A stretch of DNA of 64,000 nt from Mycolicibacterium litorale (GCF_014218295.1 NZ_AP023287.1:2914001-2978000); one strand, 5' to 3'. Shown: positions 38,151-52,416, counted from the stretch's first letter. Notes: generated by a model from the letters alone, not told the origin. Program-made: numbers and translations.

Positions 38151-38978
38151 TCAGCTGAGTTCCGTGACCCGGTCCTCGGCGTCGGTGACGCCCTCCAGAT
38201 CCGCGGCCGCTGCGTTGAGGAACCACTGCAGCGCGTCCTGCCTGCGGTCCAGCGCGAGCAGGGTTTCGGCGTAGGCGTAGAACAGCCGGGCGGCGGTCGA
38301 ACCGCGCCGGGACGGATCGAGCTGCGGTGTGGACAGCACGGCCAACGCCTGCTCGAGCTGCCCGAGGTCCGCGCGGGCGCCGGCCACCACCATCTTCAGC
38401 TCGTCGGCGTCGTCCCCGGTCAGTTGTTCGGCTTCGGGGCTGCGAGCCAATTCGATGGCCCGCTCGGGACGGCCGACGCCCCGTTCGCAGTCGGCGATCA
38501 GTGGAAGCAGCGGAGACTTGCTGCCCATTCGCCGGGCCGCCCTCAGTTCAGCCAGCGCCTGTGCCCAGTCACCGCAGTGGTATGCCGCGATGCCCACGGC
38601 CTCGCGGACAGCGGCGATACGGCCGGACCGTGCGCGGGCCGCCCGGGCGTGGGCCAGTGCGGCTTCCGGGTCCTCTTCGAGCAGCTCGCCCGCCGCGACG
38701 AGGTGCCGGGCGACGGCATCGGCGGTGTAGCGGTCCAAAGTCGTGAGCTCACCGCGGATTTCGGGCGCCAGCTGTTTGGCCTCGATCTCCGGCGGGATCG
38801 GAGGTCCGTCGAAACGTGGGTTCTCGGACCCGGTCTTGGGTTGGGTGGGGCGGGCGCGGTTCGGTCCGGACGCGCGTGGAGCGCCACGCTGGTCGCGGGG
38901 GCGACGCGGCCCACCGGGATTCGACGTCCGCCGCGGCCGACGCTCGTCGCGTCCACCGCCCTGCCTGTCCTCGCTCAC
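38151..38978 (-). CDS. Tetratricopeptide-repeat-like protein (Rv1691 type)
   Basis: This 275-aa protein has an N-terminal basic disordered region (Arg/Gly/Pro rich, residues 1-55), then helical repeat-like hairpins (AVARHLVAAGELLEEDPE, AIAAVREAVGIAAYH, and others) consistent with TPR folding. TPR proteins act as protein-binding scaffolds; partner unknown. It corresponds in position to Rv1691 and is the most upstream gene in this block before rrnB. Confidence 0.82.
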   Translation of the reverse strand: MSEDRQGGGRDERRPRRTSNPGGPRRPRDQRGAPRASGPNRARPTQPKTGSENPRFDGPPIPPEIEAKQLAPEIRGELTTLDRYTADAVARHLVAAGELLEEDPEAALAHARAARARSGRIAAVREAVGIAAYHCGDWAQALAELRAARRMGSKSPLLPLIADCERGVGRPERAIELARSPEAEQLTGDDADELKMVVAGARADLGQLEQALAVLSTPQLDPSRRGSTAARLFYAYAETLLALDRRQDALQWFLNAAAADLEGVTDAEDRVTELS

Positions 38979-39061
38979 CGTCGCCTCTCGCTGTCACCCC
39001 GCCGCCGCGAGTTTACGTGGCGGCGTGTTCGGCCGACAATTCCGCATCGAAAATGGAAATG

Positions 39062-39095
39062 CCTCGGCCCTCCGATTGTGGTCGGAGGGCCGAGG
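39062..39095 (-). terminator. rrnB terminator
   Basis: A perfect 14-base-pair stem (CCTCGGCCCTCCGA with its complement) around a 6-base loop begins 11 bases after the 5S end on the minus strand and is followed by ATTTCCATTTTC. It is strong enough to stop all rRNA transcription. Confidence 0.92.
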
Positions 39096-39106
39096 GCTTA
39101 AAGGGT

Positions 39107-39223
39107 GTTCGGCGGTGTCCTACTTTTCCACCCGTGTTGGGTAGTATCATCGGCGCTGGCAGGCTTAGCTTCCGGGTTCGGGATGGGACCGGGCGTTTCC
39201 CTGCCGCTATGGACCGCCGTAAC
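39107..39223 (-). rRNA. rrf: 5S ribosomal RNA
   Basis: The 5' end GTTACGGCGGTCC pairs with the 3' end GGACACCGCCGAAC. The universal CGATGATACTACC-like core and the GGAAGCTAAGCC helix are visible. About 117 bases; ends approximate by a few bases. It is the last gene of rrnB. Confidence 0.95.
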
Positions 39224-39347
39224 TTTATTCACTTTATCAGTGGTGTGTTTTGGTGGTGGGGTGGGTATCTTTCGCGCGGGGCGCGGTGAAGATTCCACGT
39301 GTTGTGTTTGTGGTGTGTGGTTGCGAGGCATACACAATGTGTTGGTT

Positions 39348-44431
<5,084 letters not shown>

Positions 44432-44557
44432 AACCCAAAAAAGGCAATCAGGAAAATCCGATCACAACCAGAAACATCTGGCAAAAAACAACCACACCCC
44501 TAAACGGGAAAAAGAAGCATGGCCAAAACAAAAACAACAAACAAAAACCACCAAACA

Positions 44558-44579
44558 CACTATTGAGTTCTCAAACAAC
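44558..44579 (-). promoter_or_regulatory. rrn antitermination boxA in the 16S leader
   Basis: TGTTTGAGAACTCAATAGTG is the mycobacterial boxA where NusB/NusE bind to allow antitermination. It lies about 130 bases upstream of the 16S 5' end and follows a hairpin at 44584-44641. Confidence 0.85.
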
Positions 44580-44583
44580 ACAC

Positions 44584-44641
44584 CCGTCCGACCCGCGCGA
44601 CGATCCCGCGGCGTTTAAGCCGCGTCTCGTAGTGCGGACGG
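44584..44641 (-). other. Leader hairpin upstream of boxA (boxB-like)
   Basis: The outer arms CCGTCCG and CGGACGG enclose an inner CGCGGC-TTAAA-CGCCGCG stem, immediately 5' of boxA. This is the arrangement expected for boxB-boxA antitermination signals. It could also be an RNase III processing element. Confidence 0.65.
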
Positions 44642-44723
44642 TCAGGAACCCACCGAAGTAGGTTTCCCTCTGGGAGTCTGCCGCGCTCCCTGGCCCGGAG
44701 GCCGTGTCGCGGCGACGTGGAAT

Positions 44724-44752
44724 AAGTTACGTCAGTGGAAACTCGGAGTCAA
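44724..44752 (-). promoter_or_regulatory. rrnB promoter
   Basis: The -35 TTGACT (44747-44752) and -10 TAACTT (44724-44729) are separated by exactly 17 bases, the sigma-A form. The transcription start should be about 44717, giving a leader of about 285 bases. It lies about 80 bases after the tyrS stop. Confidence 0.85.
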
Positions 44753-44756
44753 ATCC

Positions 44757-44770
44757 CCAGGTCAACCTGG
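44757..44770. repeat. CCAGGTCAACCTGG inverted repeat beside the rrnB -35
   Basis: A 6-base arm palindrome with a 2-base spacer touches the upstream side of the -35 box. It may be the end of tyrS transcription, a regulator site, or chance. Confidence 0.4.
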
Positions 44771-44832
44771 GTTTCCGACCGACTTCGGCAGGCGCACAGT
44801 CGTACGGCCGTGCCACTTCTTCCATCGCCGAG

Positions 44833-46104
44833 TCATCCAACGCGCTGCACCCCCGCGATATTCCGCTTCCCCCGACGCAGCACCAACCAGCGTCCGTGCA
44901 GGAAGTCCGAGGGCTGCGGGGTCCACTCGTCGCTGTCGATCTTCACGTTGTTGACCGAGACTCCGCCTTCGGCGATGGTCCTCCGTGCCGCTCCCTTGCT
45001 CGCGGACAATCCGGTGGCCACCAGCAGATCGGTGATCAGATCCGGTCCGCTCGGGGTGAGTTCGGCCACCGATGCCTCCCGTAGTGCGGCGGCCAGCGTC
45101 GGCTCGTCCAAGGCGCTGAGTTCCCCGCGCCCGAACAGCGCCTGGCTGGCGTGCTCGACCGAACGGGTCGCGGCCTCGCCGTGGACCAGGGTGGTGAGCT
45201 CCGCGGCAAGCCTGCGCTGGGCGGTTCGCTGGTGCGGACGCTCGCGCGTGGCCTCCTCCAGTTCCGCGAGCTCGCCGGCCTCGAGGAACGTGAACCACCG
45301 CAGGTAGTTGACGACGTCGGCGTCGGCGGTGTTGATGAAGTACTGGTACCAGGCGTAGGGGGTCGTCATCTCCGGGTCCAGCCAGAGATTGCCACCGCCG
45401 GTGGACTTGCCGAACTTCTTGCCCTCCGAGTCCGTGACCAGCGGTGTCGTCATCGCATGGACGGTGTCGCCGAGCTTCTGGCGCACCAGCCGCACCCCGG
45501 CGACGATGTTGCCCCACTGGTCGGAGCCGCCGATCTGCAGCGCACATCCGTACCGTTCACGCAGGCGCACATAGTCGTTGGCCTGCAGCAGCATGTAACT
45601 GAACTCGGTGTAGGAGATCCCCTCTCCCTCCAGGCGCCGCCGGACGGTGTCGCGGTCGAGCATCACGTTGACCGAGAAGTACTTGCCGACGTCGCGCAGG
45701 AACTCGATCGCCGACAGTTCGCCGGTCCAGGACAGGTTGTTCTCGACGATCGCCCCGGTGGGCGAATCGTCGAACTCGACGAAGCGTTCGAGCTGCCCGC
45801 GGATGCGGTCGGCCCAGTCGGCGACGGTGTCGGCGGTCTGCATCGTGCGCTCCCCCGTGTCGCGGGGATCGCCGATCATGCCGGTCGCGCCGCCGGCGAG
45901 CACGATGGGCCGGTGTCCGGCCTGCTGGAATCGGCGCAGGGTCAGCAGCGGGACGAGATGTCCGGCGTGCAGGCTCGGCGCAGTCGGGTCGAATCCGGAG
46001 TACAGCGTCATCGGACCGGCGGAGAGTTCGGCCGCCAACGCGTCCCGGTCGGTCGACTGCGCGATCAGCCCGCGCCAGTCCAGCTCGTCGAGGATGCTGC
46101 TCAT
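44833..46104 (-). CDS. tyrS: Tyrosyl-tRNA synthetase
   Basis: This 423-aa class I aminoacyl-tRNA synthetase charges tRNA-Tyr. The HIGH motif is HAGH (46-49), the KMSKS motif is KFGKS (230-234), and a C-terminal S4-like domain follows (about 355-420). The variant HAGH and KFGKS forms are usual for bacterial TyrRS. The downstream rrnB is the classical position of the second rRNA operon in rapid-growing mycobacteria. Its stop lies about 80 bases from the rrnB promoter. Confidence 0.96.
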   Translation of the reverse strand: MSSILDELDWRGLIAQSTDRDALAAELSAGPMTLYSGFDPTAPSLHAGHLVPLLTLRRFQQAGHRPIVLAGGATGMIGDPRDTGERTMQTADTVADWADRIRGQLERFVEFDDSPTGAIVENNLSWTGELSAIEFLRDVGKYFSVNVMLDRDTVRRRLEGEGISYTEFSYMLLQANDYVRLRERYGCALQIGGSDQWGNIVAGVRLVRQKLGDTVHAMTTPLVTDSEGKKFGKSTGGGNLWLDPEMTTPYAWYQYFINTADADVVNYLRWFTFLEAGELAELEEATRERPHQRTAQRRLAAELTTLVHGEAATRSVEHASQALFGRGELSALDEPTLAAALREASVAELTPSGPDLITDLLVATGLSASKGAARRTIAEGGVSVNNVKIDSDEWTPQPSDFLHGRWLVLRRGKRNIAGVQRVG

Positions 46105-46131
46105 GCCTCGATCTTTCCGTACGCGCCCGGA

Positions 46132-46743
46132 TCAGTCGCTGCCGCCCGGCGCCGGAGCGCGCGGGCTGCGCCGGTACGCCGACACCTCGGGCCGCCCGGC
46201 CAGCCACAGTCGCCAGGGCCGGTCGGCCGCCTTGCTCACGCCGACCCGCGGGCCGGCGACGTAGGGCTGCTCCTCACCCAGCCGCAGGTGCACCGGGCTG
46301 TCGTCGGCGAACACGTCGATTCCATTGTCCGCCATGGTGATTCCGACCGCCGCGCACAGATTGCCGGGCCCCCTGGCCAGCGCGGTCTGCCGCACCGCCT
46401 CGCCGCGGCGCCGCTGGACGACGTCATGACCCGACTCGATCACGGCCGCACGCAGCAGCACCGCCGCGGCCACCCCGTCATCCGCACACACCACGTTCGC
46501 GCAGACATGGATGCCGTGACTGCGGTAGGTGTAGAGGCGTCCCGCGGGTCCGAACATCACGGCGTTGCGCACACCGGGCCCACGGTAGGAGTGCGCTGCG
46601 GCATCGGGCCAGGGTCCGTCGGGCGGGCCGCCGTAGGCCTCCACCTCGACGACGGTGGCGCTCACCCCGCGCACCGTCAGCACCGATCCGAGCAGTCGTC
46701 GGGCCGCGGTGAGCGGATCGACCTCGAGCAGGGCGACGCTCAG
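46132..46743 (-). CDS. mpg: 3-methyladenine DNA glycosylase (Mpg/AAG family), CTG start
   Basis: This enzyme excises alkylated purines (AAG fold). The active-site segment has [13 protein letters not shown] with the catalytic Glu and the Y..R..G.HVCANV region. With a CTG start at 46743 the protein is 203 aa, the same length as I recall for the M. tuberculosis enzyme, and regains the expected N-terminal ([13 protein letters not shown]). The CTG immediately follows the TGA of the upstream gene, with GCGGAG 6 bases before it. The first GTG gives a form shortened by about 20 residues that lacks a conserved helix. Confidence 0.8.
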   Translation of the reverse strand: MSVALLEVDPLTAARRLLGSVLTVRGVSATVVEVEAYGGPPDGPWPDAAAHSYRGPGVRNAVMFGPAGRLYTYRSHGIHVCANVVCADDGVAAAVLLRAAVIESGHDVVQRRRGEAVRQTALARGPGNLCAAVGITMADNGIDVFADDSPVHLRLGEEQPYVAGPRVGVSKAADRPWRLWLAGRPEVSAYRRSPRAPAPGGSD

Positions 46744-46950
46744 TCAGGACTCCGCCCGGTCGAGCAGGCGCTGGTGTTCGGCGTCGTCGGTCACGGTGAC
46801 CGCCTCGTCGACGAGCAGTACAGGAATCCCGTCGTCGATGCGATAGCTCAACCGCAGCCTCGGGTTGTACAGGATCTCGTCGTCCACCAGCAGCAGCGGA
46901 CCCCGGTCCTGGGGGCAGACCAGGATCGCCCGCAACTTCTCGTCGAGCAC
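46744..46950 (-). CDS. Trm112-like small protein
   Basis: This 68-aa protein resembles the Trm112/UPF0434 (YcaR) family: LDEKLRAILVCPQDRGPLLL at the start and a YRIDDGIPVLLVDEA C-terminal strand pair. The classical CPxCxxP second cysteine is replaced (CPQDRG), so zinc binding is likely lost. GTG start at 46950; a longer frame reaches into the next gene and is rejected. Trm112-type proteins activate methyltransferases; function here unproven. Its stop is directly followed by the mpg start. Confidence 0.78.
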   Translation of the reverse strand: MLDEKLRAILVCPQDRGPLLLVDDEILYNPRLRLSYRIDDGIPVLLVDEAVTVTDDAEHQRLLDRAES

Positions 46951-46960
46951 GCCGTACCCG

Positions 46961-47410
46961 CTAGTCGTAGGGGTTGATGTCGTATTCGGGCCCGAGCCAC
47001 GGGTTGTTGTCACCCGGCGGAACCCAGGCGGGCGCCTTGACCGCGGGGCCACCGCCCCCGGACATCGCCGCCTGCATCTGCACCTTGCGCTGGTAGGCGA
47101 CCGTGTTCTTGAGCGCGTCGAGCAGCCGGGTCTGATTGGGCAGGAAATCCCAACCTTCCTGCAGCGCAACGAGATTCTCCTGAGACGGGCGGAAGCCCTG
47201 AGCGCGCAGGTTCAGCGACTGCTCGACGAAGATCGAGATCTGACCGCCACCGGAGCCCTGCATGTACTTGGCGCCGATCTGATCGAGGACGTCGGCCTGG
47301 GATGCCGGCGCGGTGACCAGCATGGCCGCGGCGAGCGCACCGCTGGCGAGCGTGCCGGTGAGCGCGCGACGCCAGCCCGGGCGGTTGTTCCGGCTCTGCG
47401 ATTTCATCAA
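46961..47410 (-). CDS. Secreted mycobacterial protein of unknown function
   Basis: This 149-aa protein has a clear Sec signal peptide (MMKSQSRNNRPGWRRALTG, then an alanine/leucine core and a QADV cleavage area near residue 40). The mature part is helical and ends in a Gly/Pro/Asn-rich tail (GPEYDINPYD). Two consecutive ATGs make the exact start uncertain by one residue. The family is not recognised beyond general mycobacterial occurrence. It is 60 bases downstream of the fusion gene and 10 before the Trm112-like gene. Confidence 0.82.
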   Translation of the reverse strand: MMKSQSRNNRPGWRRALTGTLASGALAAAMLVTAPASQADVLDQIGAKYMQGSGGGQISIFVEQSLNLRAQGFRPSQENLVALQEGWDFLPNQTRLLDALKNTVAYQRKVQMQAAMSGGGGPAVKAPAWVPPGDNNPWLGPEYDINPYD

Positions 47411-47470
47411 TCCTCCAGTCGAAGCGACACCAGCGGGAGCCTATCAGTGCGCCCGCGGCGTGGCGCGGCG

Positions 47471-50400
47471 TCACTGTTGCGCGCGGGGCTGCAACGGTGA
47501 GTCGTCCTCTGCGGGTGCACGGTCCTGACCTCCGACGATTTCGGCACGCGCGGCCACGGTCAGCCGCTTGTAACTATTGGTATCGGGATCGAGGTACCAA
47601 GCATTACGGCGCGACGGCCGCGGCACGCCCGCGGCTCGCAGCGGGCTGACCAACGGGCGGTAGGAGGCGCTGAGCTCGATGTCCGACACGACGTGGACGA
47701 TGTCGGGCGGGTTACCCACGGGCAGAGCGGCCAGCGCCTCGGACAGTTCGGCCGTCGGGATGCTGCCACCCGGGCACAGCGCGAGTGCGGTGACCGCCAA
47801 CTGCCGGCCGCCGGCCTCGATCCCGTAGGTGACGGCGAGGTCGACCGCGCCGATCCGACCCACCGCATCGCCGATCGGCATTGCGTACACCGGCCCGCGC
47901 TCGGTGTGGATCACCGCACCGCGGTTGTCCACCAGCCAGTAGTCGCCGTCCTCGTCGCGGCGGAAGAGGTACTCCGAGGACACCCAGGTGTCGGCGGGCG
48001 CGAAGACGCCCCGCTTGACCGACGCCGTCGGGTCCACCGGCCCCCGCGGACGCGCCAGCAGCACGCCGACCTCGTTGGGGGCGGCGCGCCGCACGAACCC
48101 GAGGTTGTCCTCGAGGATGAGATCGTCGTCGGGGTCGTAGGCCGCCAACTCCACCTGTCCGCCGCCGGGCAGCGCCCGGCCCTTGCTGCCGATCTTCGCC
48201 CCGGAGACGTTGGCGAGAACGGCCTGCCCGTCGGTGGTCGCGAAGAACTCGACCACGTGCGCCGGGGCGAAGATGTCGACGACCCGCTTCCACAACCCCG
48301 TCGGCATACCTGAACCGATGAACAGCCGCACCGGATGGCCGCCGGACAAGCGGAACGACGGATCGTCGATGATGGCGCGCAGCATCGCCCACGTGTAGGA
48401 CACCACCGAGACGCCGTACTGGCGGATCTCCTGGACGAACCGGTCCGGGCGCAGTTCCCGCGACAGGGCGATCCGCGTCCCGCCGACGACCGCGCCGCCG
48501 AGGCTGACCAGCAGCCCCGACTGGTGGTGCAGCGGGGTCAGGCAGTAGACGGTGTCGGTGCGGCCCAGGTTGGCCGCCGAGGCGGTGCCGAACGCCGACA
48601 GCGCCCACCGGTAGTTGGTGATCTGGCGGGCGACGAGTTCGCCGCCGACCGAGCTGAACGCGACGAAGGCCAAATCGCGGGCGAGGCCGGGATTGGGCCG
48701 GTACCACCCGGGCAGCGCGACCTGGTCGGGGTCGATCTGCTCCATGTCGACGACGTCGGCGTCCTCGGGCACGTGCAGGTCGCGCGTGTCGCCGCCGCCC
48801 AGCACCAGCACCCGCATCGGGAGGGTGCGCGCCGCGTCGAGATGGCTGGGATCGGCGATGATCTCCGACACCGCGCCCAGGCGGGCGGCCGCCGCCAGGT
48901 CCACGTCGGGCGGCATCAGCACCGCCACTGCACCGAGTCGGGACAGCGCCGTGATCGCGACCAGGGCGCTGGGGCGTGTCTCCATGAGCACCCCGACCCT
49001 GGTGCCCTGCCGCACACCGACCTCGATGAGTCCGCGCACGACGTTGTTGATGCGGCGGTCGACGGCTTCGTAGGTGTGCACCCGACCGTCGTAGAGCAGG
49101 AATTCGCCGTCCGGCGCGCCGCGGGCCTGCTCCGACACGATTCGCCCGAGCGAGATCCGGGTGTGGTCGTTGATCTGACCCAGCCTGGCCAGGCGCGGCA
49201 GTGTGCGGGCCGTCTCCACCGCCAGCGAACGTGCTGACTTGTTCGCCGAGACCAGCGCACCGGCCGCGGAGCGCGCGACCCCGAACGCCATCTCGGTGGC
49301 GGCGGTGGCTCCGTGCGCGACGCGTGAGGTGAGCGACACCCCGCTCTCGACGTGCTCCGGCGGCTGCAGCGCCATCGGGGCGACACCCTCGGGCATCTCG
49401 CCGCCGCCCTCGAGCCACCTGACCCAGCCCGCGACGGTCGGCCACGTCTGGTGGGACGCCTTCGACCCGACGACCAAACCGAAATGCCCTGCGCGGATGA
49501 GGTATTCGTAGACGTCGGCCTGGGGCGCCGCCCGCTTGATACCGCGCACCGACGGCGGCTGACCGATGTCGTCGACCTCGCCCACGACGGCAAGGACCGG
49601 GCAGGTGATGTCGGACAGCGTGACCAGCTGACCGTGGATGGAGAAACCGCCGGTCATCATGCGGTTGTGGGCGATGAACTGTTTGAGCAGTTCGGAGATC
49701 GCCGGGCCCGACCAGGCGATCCATCCCTCGGAGGCCAGGAATCGCCGCTGCTGTTCCCGCGGCAGCAGCGCTTCGCGGTCGTGCAGCTGCATCAGGAATT
49801 CGACGCGTGCCTGCGCCGTCTTGATCGGGTCGAGCATCTGGAATCCCGTGCGGGCCAACCACCCCGGGATGTCGATGCGGCTGAAGACGTGGTCGGCCAT
49901 GAAGTCGGCGGCGCCGACGGCCAAACCCGCGGGCAGGTTCAGCGGTAGCGCGGCCAGGGTGTCGACCGGGGCGCCGAACGCGATGATGCTGGCGAGGTCT
50001 CGCGACTGGCGGTACGCGGCGGTCTGGTAGCAGAACATGCCGCCCTGGGAATAGCCGGCGAGGTGAACGTCGTGGCCGCAGACCTGTTTGACGGTGTCGA
50101 TCGCCTCCGACAGCGCCACCACGTGGTCGGCGAGGTTGCGCTGCATACCGCCCTCGACTTTGTCCGGTGAGCCGAAGTCGATCACCCACGGGTCGAGTCC
50201 CGCGCGGTGGAGGATGCCGACCGCGCCCTCGTCACGGGTGACGTCCCACATGTCGGCCGACATCATCATCGGGTGCACCATCAGCACCGGCGGGCCCGGC
50301 GGTGTGGCGCCCGGACGGACGTCGGGCGGGAAGTAGCGCCGCAGCCGGTACATCGGCACGCTCTGCACGATCTGGAACGGTGAGGGGACGGCGCCGGTCT

Positions 50401-50491
50401 CCAAGCCGCCGTAACGCAAGACCTCCAGACCGTTCTGCGCGGTCGCGACCAGCCGTCCGACCGGTCTGGTGATCGCCGAGAGGTCCACCAC
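47471..50491 (-). CDS. Fused alpha/beta hydrolase - acyl-CoA synthetase-like protein
   Basis: This 1006-aa protein corresponds to the M. tuberculosis Rv1683 type. The N-terminal part (about 1-360) is an alpha/beta hydrolase of the PHA-synthase/lipase kind, with GYSQG at 146-150 and nucleophile Ser148 (PHA synthases have Cys here), and a later VDDIG and AGHFG for Asp/His. From about 440 it is an AMP-binding acyl-CoA synthetase, but the phosphate-binding motif reads FSSVGGELVAR rather than TSGTTGxPKG, so activity is uncertain. Roles in lipid storage or triacylglycerol have been suggested for the family. GTG start at 50491. Confidence 0.85.
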   Translation of the reverse strand: MVDLSAITRPVGRLVATAQNGLEVLRYGGLETGAVPSPFQIVQSVPMYRLRRYFPPDVRPGATPPGPPVLMVHPMMMSADMWDVTRDEGAVGILHRAGLDPWVIDFGSPDKVEGGMQRNLADHVVALSEAIDTVKQVCGHDVHLAGYSQGGMFCYQTAAYRQSRDLASIIAFGAPVDTLAALPLNLPAGLAVGAADFMADHVFSRIDIPGWLARTGFQMLDPIKTAQARVEFLMQLHDREALLPREQQRRFLASEGWIAWSGPAISELLKQFIAHNRMMTGGFSIHGQLVTLSDITCPVLAVVGEVDDIGQPPSVRGIKRAAPQADVYEYLIRAGHFGLVVGSKASHQTWPTVAGWVRWLEGGGEMPEGVAPMALQPPEHVESGVSLTSRVAHGATAATEMAFGVARSAAGALVSANKSARSLAVETARTLPRLARLGQINDHTRISLGRIVSEQARGAPDGEFLLYDGRVHTYEAVDRRINNVVRGLIEVGVRQGTRVGVLMETRPSALVAITALSRLGAVAVLMPPDVDLAAAARLGAVSEIIADPSHLDAARTLPMRVLVLGGGDTRDLHVPEDADVVDMEQIDPDQVALPGWYRPNPGLARDLAFVAFSSVGGELVARQITNYRWALSAFGTASAANLGRTDTVYCLTPLHHQSGLLVSLGGAVVGGTRIALSRELRPDRFVQEIRQYGVSVVSYTWAMLRAIIDDPSFRLSGGHPVRLFIGSGMPTGLWKRVVDIFAPAHVVEFFATTDGQAVLANVSGAKIGSKGRALPGGGQVELAAYDPDDDLILEDNLGFVRRAAPNEVGVLLARPRGPVDPTASVKRGVFAPADTWVSSEYLFRRDEDGDYWLVDNRGAVIHTERGPVYAMPIGDAVGRIGAVDLAVTYGIEAGGRQLAVTALALCPGGSIPTAELSEALAALPVGNPPDIVHVVSDIELSASYRPLVSPLRAAGVPRPSRRNAWYLDPDTNSYKRLTVAARAEIVGGQDRAPAEDDSPLQPRAQQ

Positions 50492-50625
50492 CGACTACTC
50501 CCCTTCACATCGACGTCGCGGCCGGTCCCCCGGCGGCCCTGCCGTAATGCTCCGTCATCATGGCACAGCGTTGCTGGTCGACCGCCATGAATGTCAGCAC
50601 CACACCCGCATAGCCTTGAGGGGAC

Positions 50626-52416
50626 ATGGCGCATCTTCTCGGGGCTGAAGCCCTCCATCTGGAATACCCGACCAAAGTCGTGTTCGACCGCGTCTCGCTG
50701 GGCGTGAACGAGGGAGACCGGATCGGCATCGTCGGCCGCAACGGCGACGGCAAGTCCAGCCTGCTGGCCATGCTGGCGGGCCGGCGCAGCCCCGACTCGG
50801 GCCGGGTGACCGTGCGTGGCGGGGTCCGGATCGGGGTGCTCGATCAGGCCGACACCCTCGACGACGACGACACTGTCGGGCATGCGGTGGTCGGTGACAT
50901 GCCCGAACACGAGTGGGCCGGCGACCCGCGCGGCCGTGACGTAATCAGCGGTCTGCTCGGCGATCTGGCGTGGGACGCCGTGCTGGGCACCCTGTCAGGG
51001 GGGCAGCGCCGCCGGGTGGCGCTGGCCGCGCTGCTCGCCGGCGACCACGACGTACTGGCCCTGGACGAGCCGACCAACCACCTCGATGTCGAGGCCATCA
51101 CCTGGCTGGCCGAACATCTGAAGCGGCGCTGGTCGCCGTCGGCGGGCGGATTGCTGGTGGTGACGCACGACCGCTGGTTCCTCGACGAGGTGTGCACCAC
51201 GACGTGGGAGGTGCACGACCGGATCGTCGAACCGTTCGACGGCGGATACGCGGCCTATGTGCTGCAGCGCGTGGAACGCGACCGCCAGGCCGCCACGATC
51301 GAGGCGCGCCGCCAGAATCTGGCCCGCAAAGAGCTGGCGTGGCTGCGCCGTGGCGCCCCGGCCCGGACGTCGAAGCCCAAGTTCCGGATCGAGGCGGCGA
51401 ACGCGCTGATCGCCGACGTCCCCGAGATCCGCGACAAGGTGGCGCTGCAGTCATTGGCGGTGTCACGGCTCGGCAAGCAAGTGGTCGACCTGCTCGACGT
51501 GTCGGTGTCCTACGGCGACCGCGAGGTGCTGCGTCAGGTCGAGTGGCGGCTCGCCCCCGGCGAACGCACCGGGATCCTCGGTGTCAACGGGGCCGGCAAG
51601 TCGACACTGCTCGGTCTCATCGACGGTTCGGTGCAGCCGACCGAAGGCCGGGTGAAGCGCGGTAAGACCGTCAAGATCGCGACGCTGACCCAGACCCTCG
51701 ACGAACTCCAGCCGCACCTGGACGATCCGGTGCGGATCGTTCTCGAAGGGCTGCGCACCACGTACACGTTCGGGGCCGGCTCCAAGGCTCAGGAACTCAC
51801 GCCGGGTCAACTGCTGGAACGGCTCGGGTTCTCCAGCGCGCAACTGTCGACTCCGGTCAAGGACCTCTCCGGTGGGCAGCAGCGTCGCCTGCAGCTGCTG
51901 CTGATCCTGCTGTCACAGCCCAACGTGCTGATCCTCGACGAGCCGACCAACGACCTCGACACCGACATGCTGGCCGCCATGGAGGATCTGCTCGATTCGT
52001 GGCCGGGCACCCTCATCGTGGTCAGCCACGACCGGTATTTCCTGGAACGAGTCACCGATCAGCAGTACGGCATCCTCGGTGGCCGTCTTCGCCACCTACC
52101 GGGCGGCGTCGACGAGTACCTCCGCTTGCGGGCGGCACACGCTACCGAGACCGGGGCCGCACCCGCCGCCCCCGCGGAGCAGTCGACGGGACTGTCCGGC
52201 GCCGAGTTGCGGGCGGCGCAGAAAGAAGTCGCCGCCCTGGAGCGCCGGTTGGAGAAACTGCAGGCCCAGATCGACCGCGACCGCACCGCGCTCGCCGATC
52301 ACGACCAGTCCGATTTCGAGGGACTGGCCACCAAGGTGGCCGCGATTCGGGCGATGGAGGACGAGGTCGCCGAAGCCGAGAGCCGCTGGTTCGAGCTGTC
52401 CGAGCAGATCGGCTGA
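50626..52416 (+). CDS. ABC-F family ATPase (macrolide/translation type)
   Basis: This 596-aa soluble double-ABC protein has no membrane segments. The first domain has Walker A GRNGDGKS (37-44), signature LSGGQRRR and Walker B LALDEPTNHLD; the second has Walker A around 319-326, LSGGQQRR and LILDEPTNDLD. The linker is about 80 residues. ABC-F proteins rescue stalled or antibiotic-bound ribosomes or regulate translation. In M. tuberculosis the equivalent locus is annotated as two fragments (Rv1668c/Rv1667c); here it is intact. It is transcribed divergently from the fusion gene, with 134 bases between starts. The C-terminal coiled coil (about 520-590) is typical. Confidence 0.92.
   Translation: MAHLLGAEALHLEYPTKVVFDRVSLGVNEGDRIGIVGRNGDGKSSLLAMLAGRRSPDSGRVTVRGGVRIGVLDQADTLDDDDTVGHAVVGDMPEHEWAGDPRGRDVISGLLGDLAWDAVLGTLSGGQRRRVALAALLAGDHDVLALDEPTNHLDVEAITWLAEHLKRRWSPSAGGLLVVTHDRWFLDEVCTTTWEVHDRIVEPFDGGYAAYVLQRVERDRQAATIEARRQNLARKELAWLRRGAPARTSKPKFRIEAANALIADVPEIRDKVALQSLAVSRLGKQVVDLLDVSVSYGDREVLRQVEWRLAPGERTGILGVNGAGKSTLLGLIDGSVQPTEGRVKRGKTVKIATLTQTLDELQPHLDDPVRIVLEGLRTTYTFGAGSKAQELTPGQLLERLGFSSAQLSTPVKDLSGGQQRRLQLLLILLSQPNVLILDEPTNDLDTDMLAAMEDLLDSWPGTLIVVSHDRYFLERVTDQQYGILGGRLRHLPGGVDEYLRLRAAHATETGAAPAAPAEQSTGLSGAELRAAQKEVAALERRLEKLQAQIDRDRTALADHDQSDFEGLATKVAAIRAMEDEVAEAESRWFELSEQIG

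Noticed and set aside
44757..44770. Second rrnB promoter using TTGACC at 44763-44768 as a -35.
   Set aside because: No acceptable -10 lies 16-18 bases downstream.
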